Both the position numbers and the translations under genes were made by a program. Shown piece after piece: positions 18,052 to 27,613 of a DNA stretch of 64,000 bases. The notes beneath the pieces are model-generated. The model saw nothing but the letters and a program-made list of their open reading frames with translations. It did no database searches and was not told the origin of the DNA. How positions within the stretch are numbered: position 1 is the first letter of the stretch; every line of letters starts with the position of its first letter. The stretch is from positions 186,001-250,000 of the forward strand of contig NZ_NNRI01000015.1 of NCBI RefSeq assembly GCF_002270415.1. Direction: 5' to 3'. The DNA comes from Mesorhizobium sophorae (GTDB lineage Bacteria > Pseudomonadota > Alphaproteobacteria > Rhizobiales > Rhizobiaceae).

Positions 18052-18870
18052 TCAGCCGCGTTGTGCGGCCCGCTCGTCGAGTTGGCGCTGCACCTCACGC
18101 CGCTTGTTGGCGACCGAGGCGATGATGACGCCGACCGCGACAACGGCGATCAGGATCGTGCAAGCGGCGTTGATCTCCGGCGTCACGCCGAGACGCACCT
18201 GGCTGTAGATCTTCATTGGCAGCGTTGTTGCTCCAGGCCCGGAGGTGAAGCTGGCGATGACCAGATCGTCGAGCGAAAGCGTAAAGGCCAGCATCCAGCC
18301 GGACACGATCGCCGGCATGATGACCGGGAGAGTGATCTGGAAGAAGGTCTTCACCGGCGTTGCGCCAAGATCCATCGCAGCTTCTTCCAGCGAGCGGTCG
18401 AAGCTGACCAGGCGCGACTGCACGACGACGGCGACGAAGCACATGGTGAGCGTGATGTGGGCGAGCGTGACGGTCAGGAAACCGCGGTCGAGACCGACGG
18501 CGACAAACAGCAGCAACAGCGACAGGCCGGTGATGACTTCCGGCATGACCAGCGGCGCAAAGACCATGCCTGAAAACAGCAACCTGCCCCTGAACCGCGT
18601 GTAGCGGGTCAAGGTGAGCGCCGCCAGCGTGCCGAGCACGGTCGCCACCGTGGCCGAAATGACGCCGACGCGGGCCGTGACCCAGGTGGCGTCCATCAGG
18701 CCCTGGTTGTGGAACAGCGAAACGTACCATTTGGTCGAGAAACCGCCCCAGACGGTAACCAGTTTCGACTCGTTGAAGGAGAAGACGATGAGCAGGACGA
18801 TCGGCAGGTACAGGAAGGCAAAGCCCAGCACGATCGAGGTGACGTTGAATCGGCTCCAGGTGGTGTTCAT
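18052..18870 (-). CDS. potI: Putrescine/spermidine ABC transporter permease
   Basis: A 272-residue inner-membrane protein with six predicted spans. The EAA loop (RSLEEAAMDLGATPVKTFFQITLP) is typical of binding-protein-dependent permeases, and the opening FLYLPIVLLIVFSFNESK and TLSLDDLVIASFTSGPGATTLPM are characteristic of PotI/PotC. It pairs with PotH to form the channel. Its first codons overlap the end of potH by 4 bp, so the two are translationally coupled. Last gene of the potF-potG-potH-potI order on the minus strand. Confidence 0.94.
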   Translation of the reverse strand: MNTTWSRFNVTSIVLGFAFLYLPIVLLIVFSFNESKLVTVWGGFSTKWYVSLFHNQGLMDATWVTARVGVISATVATVLGTLAALTLTRYTRFRGRLLFSGMVFAPLVMPEVITGLSLLLLFVAVGLDRGFLTVTLAHITLTMCFVAVVVQSRLVSFDRSLEEAAMDLGATPVKTFFQITLPVIMPAIVSGWMLAFTLSLDDLVIASFTSGPGATTLPMKIYSQVRLGVTPEINAACTILIAVVAVGVIIASVANKRREVQRQLDERAAQRG

Positions 18871-19835
18871 TTGTCCTGCTCCTGGGCGCGCGCCTGGGCC
18901 TGCTGGAAGAACATGATCGGCACGGTCAAAAGCAGCAGAAGGATGACGGCCACGGCCGACGAGACCGGCCAGTCACGATTGGCGAAGAACTCGTTCCACA
19001 GCGTCTTGCCGATCATCAGCGTCTGCGATCCACCGAGCAAATCGGGAATGACGAACTCGCCAACGGCGGGGATGAACACCAGCAGACAGCCGGCGATGAC
19101 ACCGGGCAGCGACAGCGGGAAGGTGATCTTCCAGAACGCGCTGGTCGGCGGGCAACCAAGATCCTTTGCGGCCTCGATCAGCGAATAATCCATCTTTTCG
19201 AGCGACGAATAGAGCGGCAGCACCATGAACGGAAGGTAGGAATAGACGATACCGATGAAGATCGCCGTATAGGTGTTGAGGATGATCAAGGGCTGGCTGA
19301 TGATGCCTGTGGCCAGCAGCAGCTGGTTGAGCAGCCCCTCCGGCTTGAGGATGCCGATCCAGGCATAGACGCGGATCAGGAACGAGGTCCAGAACGGCAG
19401 GATCACCAGCATCAGCAATGTCGGGCGGATCGTTGCCGGCGCGCGTGCCATGCCATAGGCGATCGGGTAGCCGACGATCAACGTCAGGACCGTCGAGATC
19501 GCGGCGATGATGACGCTTGTCACATAAGCGTTGAAGTAGAGGGCATCCTGCGTCAGCCAGGCGTAGTTGTCGAAGCTGAGCGCGCCAAAGCCGGCGAAGA
19601 ACCCGGAGATACCGTCCTTGAAGTCGAGCACCGGCGTGTAGGGGGGCATGGCGATCGCCGTCTGCGACAGCGAAATCTTGAAGACGATGATGAAGGGAAC
19701 GAGGAAGAAAAAAAGCAGCCAGACATAGGGGACGATGATGACCAGTCGGCCGACGAAAGCTGCTCCCAGCCTGGCCAGGATGGACTTGTCGGAATTGGTT
19801 GCCGGGGCTGATGCGGTGACGGCGGCGTTCGACAT
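18867..19835 (-). CDS. potH: Putrescine/spermidine ABC transporter permease
   Basis: A 322-residue permease. After a ~35-residue cytoplasmic leader come six predicted spans; the family motif VWLLFFFLVPFIIVFKISLS and the EAA loop (YSLIEAAKDLGCPPTSAFWKITFPLSLPG) are clear, as is FIPAVGEFVIPDLLGGSQTLMIG, which is typical of PotH/PotB. It forms the translocation pore with PotI. Starts 9 bases after potG ends. Length matches E. coli PotH (~317). Confidence 0.94.
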   Translation of the reverse strand: MSNAAVTASAPATNSDKSILARLGAAFVGRLVIIVPYVWLLFFFLVPFIIVFKISLSQTAIAMPPYTPVLDFKDGISGFFAGFGALSFDNYAWLTQDALYFNAYVTSVIIAAISTVLTLIVGYPIAYGMARAPATIRPTLLMLVILPFWTSFLIRVYAWIGILKPEGLLNQLLLATGIISQPLIILNTYTAIFIGIVYSYLPFMVLPLYSSLEKMDYSLIEAAKDLGCPPTSAFWKITFPLSLPGVIAGCLLVFIPAVGEFVIPDLLGGSQTLMIGKTLWNEFFANRDWPVSSAVAVILLLLLTVPIMFFQQAQARAQEQDK

Positions 19836-19844
19836 GACCGCCCC

Positions 19845-20984
19845 CTACCGCGTCAGCACGACGCCGGCATCGGGCCGGAAAGAAACCCAGGCGCGGTCGT
19901 TCCAGCTCAGCGGATCCTCGGTGATGCGGGCCGCGTTCATGGTGCTGGCGCGCACCATCTGCCCGTCATCCAGCCTGACGTGAAAAACGGTCATGTCGCC
20001 GAGATAGGCGATGTCGTAGACTTCGCCTTCAAGTGCATTCACCGCATCGGCCGGCTTCTTAGACGAAATCTTGATCTTCTCCGGCCTGATGGCGAACACG
20101 ATATCGGCGCCTGCAGCCGTCTTGGCGGCGTTGTCGACGACGATCTGGGCTCCGCTCGAACCCGCGATGCGTGTCGTGTTTGCGGTCTGCTCGGCGACCT
20201 TGCCCTCGAACATGTTCACGTTGCCGACGAAATGGGCGACAAAGCGCGATGTCGGGGCTTCATAGACTTCTGCGGGCGTCGCCACCTGCATCACCTCGCC
20301 CTTATCGATGATGGCGATGCGATCGGCCATGGTCATCGCTTCTTCCTGGTCGTGGGTGACGACGACGAAGGTCAGGCCGAGATTCTGCTGCAGGTCCATC
20401 AGTTCGAACTGGGTCTCCTCGCGCAGCTTCTTGTCCAGCGCGCCTAGCGGCTCGTCGAGCAAGAGCACCTTCGGCCGCTTGGCAACCGAGCGGGCGAGCG
20501 CGACGCGCTGGCGCTGGCCACCGGATAATTGATGCGGCTTGCGCTTGGCGAACTGTTCGAGCTTGACCAGCTTCAGCATCTCGGCCACGCGTGACGCGAT
20601 CTCGGGCTTCGGCATGCCGTCCTGCTTGAGGCCGAAGGCGATGTTGTTCTCGACCGTCATATGCGGAAACAGCGCATAGGACTGGAACATCATGTTGACC
20701 GGCCGGCGATAGGGCGGAATGCCGCGCAGATCCTGGCCGTCGAGCAGGATGCGGCCAGCTGTCGGCTCCTCGAATCCGGCGAGCATCCTGAGCAGTGTCG
20801 ACTTTCCGCAGCCCGACGCGCCGAGCAGGGCGAAGAACTCGCGCTCGAAGATGGTCAGCGACAGATTGTTGACGGCGGTGAAGTCACCGAACTTCTTGGT
20901 GACATTGTCGAACTGGATGTATGGCTTGGCGTTCGGGTCGTTCCACGGCGCAAAATCCCTGCGGATGCTGCCAAGCGATTTCAT
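19845..20984 (-). CDS. potG: Putrescine ABC transporter ATP-binding protein
   Basis: A 379-residue ATPase that powers PotHI. Walker A LLGASGCGKSTLLR, signature LSGGQRQRVALARS, Walker B VLLLDEPLGALD and the switch His (VVTHDQEEA) are all intact. The C-terminal ~110 residues form the TOBE/OB region of the sugar/polyamine ATPase family (FAIRPEKIKI). The start ATG at 20984 follows an intercistronic hairpin at 21029-21054, which may lower expression of potGHI relative to the binding protein. Confidence 0.95.
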   Translation of the reverse strand: MKSLGSIRRDFAPWNDPNAKPYIQFDNVTKKFGDFTAVNNLSLTIFEREFFALLGASGCGKSTLLRMLAGFEEPTAGRILLDGQDLRGIPPYRRPVNMMFQSYALFPHMTVENNIAFGLKQDGMPKPEIASRVAEMLKLVKLEQFAKRKPHQLSGGQRQRVALARSVAKRPKVLLLDEPLGALDKKLREETQFELMDLQQNLGLTFVVVTHDQEEAMTMADRIAIIDKGEVMQVATPAEVYEAPTSRFVAHFVGNVNMFEGKVAEQTANTTRIAGSSGAQIVVDNAAKTAAGADIVFAIRPEKIKISSKKPADAVNALEGEVYDIAYLGDMTVFHVRLDDGQMVRASTMNAARITEDPLSWNDRAWVSFRPDAGVVLTR

Positions 20985-21028
20985 GTCCCACTCCGTCCTG
21001 TTTCTTGCTTCTTGCCCCAGAAAGAATC

Positions 21029-21054
21029 GGTCCCGGCAGGTGGCTGCCGGGACC
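21029..21054 (-). promoter_or_regulatory. Intercistronic hairpin between potF and potG
   Basis: A strong stem, GGTCCCGGCAG paired with CTGCCGGGACC around a short loop, in the 82-base gap between potF and potG. There is only a weak T-rich run after it (ATTCTTTC) on the minus strand. Such hairpins behind solute-binding-protein genes often protect the upstream mRNA or partly end transcription, giving more binding protein than permease. That role is inferred. Confidence 0.65.
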
Positions 21055-21066
21055 GTATCGGATTGC

Positions 21067-22164
21067 TTATTGGCCGGTGACGATCTTGGTCCAGCTGCGT
21101 GTGATCAGACGCTGGGTCTTGGGATCGTAAGGCTGAACCGTGTAGAGCTTCTGCAAGGTCGCCGCGTCGGGATAGACTGACGGGTCGTCGAGAAGCGCCT
21201 TGTCGACGAACTGCTGCGACGCCTTGTTGCCGTTGGCGTAGAGCACATAGTTCGACGATTTGGCGATCACTTCCGGCGTCATCATGTAGTTGATGAATTC
21301 GAGCGCCTCGGCGACATGTGGCGCATCTGCAGGGATCGCCATCTGATCGAACCACATCTGAGCGCCTTCTTTCGGCACGGAATAGCCGATTTCCACGCCT
21401 TGCTTGGCCTCGACCGCGCGGTTGCGGGCCTGGAACACGTCACCCGACCAGCCTACGGCCAGGCAGATGTCGCCATTGGCGAGTGCGTTGATGTACTCCG
21501 AGGAGTGGAATTTTCTGATGTAAGGCCGGACCTTGAGCAGGGCCTCCTCGGCCTTGGCGATATCGTCAGGCGAGGTGCTGTTGGGGTCGAGACCGAGATA
21601 TTTCAGCGCCGCCGGGATGATGTCGGCCGGTGAATCCAGCACATAGACGCCGCAGTCCTTCAACTTGGCCAGACTGTCCGGATTGAAGAACACATCCCAG
21701 CTGTCGATCTTGTCGGTGCCGAGTGCCGCCTGCACCTTCTTGATGTTGTAGCCCAGACCAACCGTGCCCCACATGTAGTTGACCGAGTATTCATTGCCGG
21801 GGTCGTATTTGGCGGTTCGCTCCGAAACCGTGTCCCACATGTTGGAGATGTTCGGCAGTTTCGACTTGTCGAGCTTCTGGAACACGCCGGCCTGGATCTG
21901 GCGCGCGAGGAAGTTGCCGCTGGGCACGACCACGTCATAGCCGCTGCCGCCGGCAAGCAGCTTGGTTTCCAGGATTTCGTTGGAATCGAAGGTGTCATAG
22001 ACGACCTTGATGCCGGTTTTCTTGGTGAAATCATCGATGATCGAACTGTCGATATAATCCGACCAGTTGAAGACGTTGACGACGCGATCCTCGGCATGGC
22101 CGCCGACGGTGAAAAGCGTCAGAAATACCGAGGTCGCCGAAAGCCAGAGCGCTTTGCGGATCAT
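21067..22164 (-). CDS. potF: Periplasmic putrescine-binding protein
   Basis: A 365-residue protein with a Sec signal peptide (hydrophobic stretch to about residue 24, GGHAEDR cleavage region). The mature start VVNVFNWSDYIDSSIIDDFTKKTGIKVVYDTFDSNE is the hallmark of PotF/PotD proteins. Conserved aromatic and acidic residues expected to clamp the diamine are present in the SDYID and AVGWSGDVFQA segments. It delivers putrescine to PotHI. First gene of the operon; its promoter should lie in the 22165-22514 gap. Putrescine rather than spermidine preference is inferred from overall likeness. Confidence 0.93.
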   Translation of the reverse strand: MIRKALWLSATSVFLTLFTVGGHAEDRVVNVFNWSDYIDSSIIDDFTKKTGIKVVYDTFDSNEILETKLLAGGSGYDVVVPSGNFLARQIQAGVFQKLDKSKLPNISNMWDTVSERTAKYDPGNEYSVNYMWGTVGLGYNIKKVQAALGTDKIDSWDVFFNPDSLAKLKDCGVYVLDSPADIIPAALKYLGLDPNSTSPDDIAKAEEALLKVRPYIRKFHSSEYINALANGDICLAVGWSGDVFQARNRAVEAKQGVEIGYSVPKEGAQMWFDQMAIPADAPHVAEALEFINYMMTPEVIAKSSNYVLYANGNKASQQFVDKALLDDPSVYPDAATLQKLYTVQPYDPKTQRLITRSWTKIVTGQ

Positions 22165-22514
22165 GCTATTCTCCTTTGGTGAGTGTTCCTTCGCCGGCTC
22201 GTCGCGGACCCCGCGCGGCCGGGCATTTGTTTCAGACTATTGAGCTTTCCAGAAAGCAACAAGCGCCAACTGCCGACAGCATGCGGGCGGTTCGATGAGC
22301 GGCGGGTGGTGGGTTTGTGTCCCTGTCGCTGCCTGGGAGGCGTGCGGATACCGTCAAAGGCTTTCGCCGTGGCGGGGGCAGAGATACGACGATGTGGTCC
22401 GGTCTCGATCTGACCGGCAGGGAGACTTGGCAAGATACGCCTGTCTTGTTGTTGCGTAGTCTCAGCCTGCCCGCGCGGCAGCGAATTTGTCAATGGCAAA
22501 GCTTGCACGCCGCA
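22165..22514. other. Upstream region of potF
   Basis: No gene is supported. AGGAGAAT immediately before the potF ATG is its ribosome binding site, and the operon promoter presumably lies here, but I cannot point to -35/-10 boxes with confidence. Confidence 0.45.
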
Positions 22515-23468
22515 TCAATTAGGCGATGGCACCCCTGTGACCCCTGCACGCTCGGGTCGTGCCTGGCGCTTGAATTCGAGCCCGATATGGACGAGCAGCG
22601 CCGTCACCACCACCCCGCCGCCGATGATGGTGCGCTCCGACGGTACTTCGGAATGGACGAGCCAGACCCATATCGGGCCGAGGATCGGCTCGAACGTGCC
22701 GAGCAATGCGGCGACGGCCGCCGGGATCAGCCGCGCCCCGGTGGCAAAGAAGGCCAGGCCAAGACCGAGATTGACCACGCCGAAGGCAAACAGAAAGCCC
22801 ATGTCACTGGCCGACACGGCGAATGTCGATGCCTGCGAGGCGGCAAAGCCCGCCGCAAGCATGGTGCCGAGACAGGTCGCCGGCGTCATGCGAACGCTGG
22901 AAAATCGCCGGGTGATGACGGTGGCGATCGAGAACATGACAGCAATCAAGAGCGCCAGCCCGTCGCCTATCGGCGAGACGGCGCCATTGAGCGATTCCGA
23001 CACCATGATGGCGACACCGGTAATGACGGCGGCGATCGCCAGCCAGGTCGCGACACTCACCCTCTCGCGAAACAACGCCCAGGCAAACAGCGCCGCCAGA
23101 AGCGGCACGCCGGCCTGCATCAGCAGGATGTTGGCGACGGTTGTGTAGGCAAGTGCGACGACGAAGGCGGTCGATGCCGTGGCGAAGCAGAGCCCGACGG
23201 CCAGGCCGGGCAGACCCATGTCGCGGAACAATTTCAGCGTGCCGCGCCAGCCGTCGCGCCAGACCATGAAGCAGATCAGGAAGGCCGCTGCCCAGACGGA
23301 GCGCCAGAAAATAACCGTCCAGCTGTCGCCGACGACGATGAAGCGGGCAATGGTGCCACCGAAACTCCACATCAGCGCCGACAGGAACACCAAAAGCATG
23401 CCGACGCGTTCCTCGCGCGGCGAGACGGTCGACAAAACAACGCTCGGTGATGGTGCTGTGTCGGTCAT
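22515..23468 (-). CDS. DMT-superfamily (EamA) transporter
   Basis: About 317 residues with ten hydrophobic segments in two EamA repeats. The first opens with VFLSALMWSFGGTIARFIV and the second with GDGLALLIAVMFSIATVITRRF; the second repeat ends with VWLVHSEVPSERTIIGGGVVV, typical of EamA proteins. These are metabolite exporters or exchangers with unpredictable substrates. The start is set at the ATG 23468 (MTDTAPSPSV); the 46-residue upstream extension is basic and unlike the family. The ribosome binding site there is weak, so the start is moderately sure. Adjacent to the putrescine operon but without direct link. Confidence 0.87.
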   Translation of the reverse strand: MTDTAPSPSVVLSTVSPREERVGMLLVFLSALMWSFGGTIARFIVVGDSWTVIFWRSVWAAAFLICFMVWRDGWRGTLKLFRDMGLPGLAVGLCFATASTAFVVALAYTTVANILLMQAGVPLLAALFAWALFRERVSVATWLAIAAVITGVAIMVSESLNGAVSPIGDGLALLIAVMFSIATVITRRFSSVRMTPATCLGTMLAAGFAASQASTFAVSASDMGFLFAFGVVNLGLGLAFFATGARLIPAAVAALLGTFEPILGPIWVWLVHSEVPSERTIIGGGVVVTALLVHIGLEFKRQARPERAGVTGVPSPN

Positions 23469-23618
23469 GGGCGCGACTGTCGGGCTTTTGTGGACGGGAC
23501 GATGCGCAAGGGACGACAAAAAGATACTCCGTTCGCGTAACGCAAAGCCGAAGGCCGGGGGTGAGCCAGAGATCGACGACAATTGTGGCACCCGGCCCGG
23601 CGTCACTGGGGCCTGGGG

Positions 23619-25061
23619 TCACTGGAAGTCGAAGGCACTCAGGCCGGTCACCATCTCGTCGAGGCCAAGCGGACGCGTCACCGGCGGCTCGGCACGCGCC
23701 AGACAGCCGACGCGTTCGCAAAGCCGGCAGGCGGGCCCGACCGGCGTCGCCGTGACGCTGCCCGCCTTCGCGGTGGCAGCCGCGCCGGGAAGTGCCGCGC
23801 CATAGACGATGTCGTCGCGAAAGCCGATGTCGCAGCCAAGCAGCAACGCCGTGCGGCGCGGACGCTCGGAGAAGGCGCCTTGCGGACCTTCCAGCGTGCG
23901 GGCAATGCACAGGAACTCGGCGCCGTCGGGCATTTCCACCGCCTCGACGAAGATCTGGCCGGGCTGGGTGAAAGCGACATGCACAGGCAGCTTGGGACAG
24001 CCGCCACCAAAGCGGCTTTGCGGAAAGCCCTGGCTGCCGGCCTTGCGGAAGCGGTTGCCGGCATTGTCGACCTCCAGCATGAAGAACGGCACGCCCTGGA
24101 CGCCCTGCCGCTGCAGCATGGTCAGCCGATTCGCCGCCTGTTCAAAGGAGACGCCGAAGCGCGAACGCAGAACGTCGATATCATAGCGGGCGCGAACGGC
24201 AGCCGCATGAAAGGCCTGGTAGGGCATCATCAGCGCATGCGCCGCATAGCGGCCGAGTTCGAAACGGGCGAGACGGCGGGCCTCGTCGGTGGTCAATTTG
24301 AGCGCCTGGATCTCGCCGGCGACCGCGACCGTCATGCGGATCAGGCAGGCCTCCATCGCCACTTCGCGCAACTGGTCGAACGGCGACAGCCGTTCGGACA
24401 GGAACAGGCGCTGCGAGTGGCGATCATAACGGCGGCGCCAGTTCGGCATGGTGGCAACCGGCAGCACCTTGACCACGATGCCGTATTCGCGCTTCAGCCA
24501 AGCCTTCAACGCGCCGAACAGATCGTCGCCGGGATCAAGCACCGAGGTGAACGCCGCGGCCTCTTCCTCGAGTGCCGCGAAATGGTTGGGCCGGCGCTCG
24601 AAAATCTCGTGCACCTCGTCTATCGGCAAGCGAGCCCCGGATAGTGCGGTCGCCCGACCTTCGCGCGCCAGGAGCTCGTTGAGGTCGGACAGGCGCTCGG
24701 CCTGCTCGCGATAGGCGCGGAACAGTTTTATCACAGCCGCCGACGCGTTGGGCGCCGCCTCGGCAAGCTCGATCAACTCCTGATCTCCCGGCAACTCGCC
24801 GACCAGCAGAGGATCGGTGAACACTTCCTTCAAGGCAGCGACGGACCCCCTCGCCTCGCCCTGCAGTTCGTGCGGATCGACCTTGTAGACGGACGCCAGC
24901 TTAAGGATCAATTGCACCGTCAGCGGCCGCTGGTTGCGCTCGATCAGGTTGAGATAGGACGGCGAGATACCGAGCCCCTCGGCCATCGCAGTCTGCGTCA
25001 GGCCCTTGGCGTTGCGGATACGGCGAATGCGCGGCCCGGCAAAGATCTTCTGGTCAGCCAT
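23619..25061 (-). CDS. ScfR-type XRE regulator (short-chain fatty acyl regulator, RamB-like)
   Basis: A 480-residue regulator. Residues ~8-65 are an XRE helix-turn-helix (RIRNAKGLTQTAMAEGLGISPSYLNLIERNQ). The middle carries the ImmA/IrrE-like M78 domain seen in this family, though without an evident HExxH motif. The C-terminal part ends in a cysteine cluster (CRLCERVGCLARAEPP) as in the DUF2083 'short-chain fatty acyl' regulators. Actinobacterial RamB of this group controls acetate and glyoxylate genes. It is transcribed divergently from isocitrate lyase, which strongly suggests aceA as target. Start taken at ATG 25061 with AAGGA upstream. Confidence 0.9.
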   Translation of the reverse strand: MADQKIFAGPRIRRIRNAKGLTQTAMAEGLGISPSYLNLIERNQRPLTVQLILKLASVYKVDPHELQGEARGSVAALKEVFTDPLLVGELPGDQELIELAEAAPNASAAVIKLFRAYREQAERLSDLNELLAREGRATALSGARLPIDEVHEIFERRPNHFAALEEEAAAFTSVLDPGDDLFGALKAWLKREYGIVVKVLPVATMPNWRRRYDRHSQRLFLSERLSPFDQLREVAMEACLIRMTVAVAGEIQALKLTTDEARRLARFELGRYAAHALMMPYQAFHAAAVRARYDIDVLRSRFGVSFEQAANRLTMLQRQGVQGVPFFMLEVDNAGNRFRKAGSQGFPQSRFGGGCPKLPVHVAFTQPGQIFVEAVEMPDGAEFLCIARTLEGPQGAFSERPRRTALLLGCDIGFRDDIVYGAALPGAAATAKAGSVTATPVGPACRLCERVGCLARAEPPVTRPLGLDEMVTGLSAFDFQ

Positions 25062-25080
25062 CAACTGTCCTTGACAAGAT

Positions 25081-25229
25081 TTTACATCACCTTCGCATCG
25101 ACCTTACGCGCGCATCTTTTACAGTCATGACAAATTTACAACGGCTTGCTGTCAAACACAACACAGGTTTTCCCCTATCTTAAGCTGATTTCCTTGATTT
25201 CTCTGGCCCATTTCGCACCGCAATGTAAA
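25081..25229. promoter_or_regulatory. Divergent control region with repeated TTTACA boxes
   Basis: Between the ScfR-like gene and aceA, TTTACA occurs at 25081-25086, 25118-25123 and 25135-25140, and its complement TGTAAA at 25224-25229. The stretch is AT-richer than its surroundings. These boxes are candidates for the binding site of the divergent regulator; this is inference from position and repetition only. Confidence 0.45.
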
Positions 25230-25297
25230 TTCAGTCATATCCCGGCGCGCAGATCATTGGCGTCGGACACGGGTGCAGCAATCCTTCGGAGTGACCA

Positions 25298-26587
<1,290 letters not shown>

Positions 26588-26645
26588 CAAACAGAACAAC
26601 ACAGAGGAAACGCCCAACAGGGCTTGGAACACAAGGAGAAGACCA

Positions 26646-26888
26646 ATGGCATCGATAAGCCGTGTCAAGGAACGCGCCGAAGAACAGGCCACAACGATGA
26701 CCGTCGACCAGCAAGCGACGATCCGCATGCTGGCCAATGATCTGCACCGCCTCAACCAGTCGGTGATGAAGGCAGTCGAGGCCGGCGTCTCGGTGGAGCT
26801 CGTGCGCTCGGCACGGCATCACGGCGGCGACGGAAACTGGGGCGATCTCTTGATCCCGGTGATCGTCACGCAGCAGAGCCACAGCTGA
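26646..26888 (+). CDS. Small conserved-looking protein behind aceA
   Basis: An 80-residue polar, likely helical protein starting MASISRVKERAEEQATTM. It has a very good ribosome binding site (AAGGAG 9 bases before the ATG), lies 58 bp behind aceA on the same strand, and a strong terminator follows within 25 bp. It is therefore very probably translated from the aceA transcript. No recognised domain; a helix-forming middle (TIRMLANDLHRLNQSVMKAVEAG) suggests protein-protein contact. A role connected with isocitrate lyase is only a guess from position. Confidence 0.75.
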   Translation: MASISRVKERAEEQATTMTVDQQATIRMLANDLHRLNQSVMKAVEAGVSVELVRSARHHGGDGNWGDLLIPVIVTQQSHS

Positions 26889-26910
26889 TCGAACTCGCGC
26901 AACCGACCCT

Positions 26911-26950
26911 TCACCTGCGCAGTCTCTGCGCAGGTGAATTTTCTTTTTAT
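26911..26950 (+). terminator. Strong intrinsic terminator of the aceA operon
   Basis: A perfect 12-bp stem (TTCACCTGCGCA / TGCGCAGGTGAA) with the 5-base loop GTCTC, directly followed by TTTTCTTTTT. It ends the aceA and small-protein transcript. Confidence 0.95.
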
Positions 26951-27117
26951 GAGGCCACCTGTGGACAGTTGAGTACAGTAGCGTTGCTTGAAATTCACTG
27001 TTCCCAGGGATGATCTGGGCGACTTTTATTTCAACTTGACATAGGCGGCGATCTCACGCCAATTGCGCTCCAGATTCAACTCTGCATTGAAATGGGGGCG
27101 AGCTTCTTGGCCGACTT

Positions 27118-27570
27118 GTGTGCCCAGTGAACCGCGAAGGCGAGACTCCAAGACACCTGAATTTTGTTGCCCGCGACTCGAACACCGAGACGATCCGCGA
27201 TCCATCGCAAGTGCTCGTCGTCTGCAAATCGCCGATCAATCGCGTGGTGATTTCGAAGATCGTCGAGCGATCCGGGCTCAAGCCAATCTCGGAATCTCCC
27301 GACATGGCGGTAAAGATCCTGCGGTCCCTCATTCCCGGTGCGGTTGTCCTTGACGGCGGCGCCGACAACAAGGACTGCGACAATCTGATGGCCAGCATCG
27401 ACGCGTTGCGGCGAGCCTCCGGCAAATCGCTTCCGGCGGTGATCCTGCTTTCAAACAAGAATGGCACGCCGGAGAGCCTGGGCCTGTCGAGCGTCATAGA
27501 CGTGGTGGTCGCCAAGCCGATCACACCCGAACGGCTGCAGCCGGTGATCGATCGCCTGATCAACCGCTAA
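27118..27570 (+). CDS. Receiver-domain protein lacking the acidic pair
   Basis: A 150-residue stand-alone receiver-like protein. The fold pattern is clear: VLVVCKSPINRVVISKIVERSG, AVVLDGG (Asp79 at the phosphorylation site), VILLSNKNG (Ser at the Thr/Ser switch) and VVAKPITPERL (Lys133). However, the Mg-binding acidic pair normally found after the first strand (VVDD) is replaced by Cys36-Lys37. Phosphorylation would thus be impaired, so it may act as a pseudo-receiver. Starts with GTG (27118, or GTG 27127); neither has a strong ribosome binding site, so the N-terminus is uncertain. No kinase adjacent. Confidence 0.75.
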   Translation: MCPVNREGETPRHLNFVARDSNTETIRDPSQVLVVCKSPINRVVISKIVERSGLKPISESPDMAVKILRSLIPGAVVLDGGADNKDCDNLMASIDALRRASGKSLPAVILLSNKNGTPESLGLSSVIDVVVAKPITPERLQPVIDRLINR

Positions 27571-27591
27571 GCAATTTCCGTCCGGAATTGC
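27571..27591. repeat. Short palindrome behind the receiver gene
   Basis: GCAATTTCC and GGAATTGC enclose GTCC directly after the stop codon. It carries the GCAATT ends of the larger RIME-like elements and may work as a terminator between convergent genes. Confidence 0.55.
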
Positions 27592-27613
27592 GCAAAATAG
27601 GAAGGCCCCGCGA

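Noticed and set aside
22317..23450. 377-codon open frame on the plus strand
   Set aside because: Lies across the potF upstream region and antisense to the EamA transporter, which shows ten clear spans; Arg/His-rich shadow.
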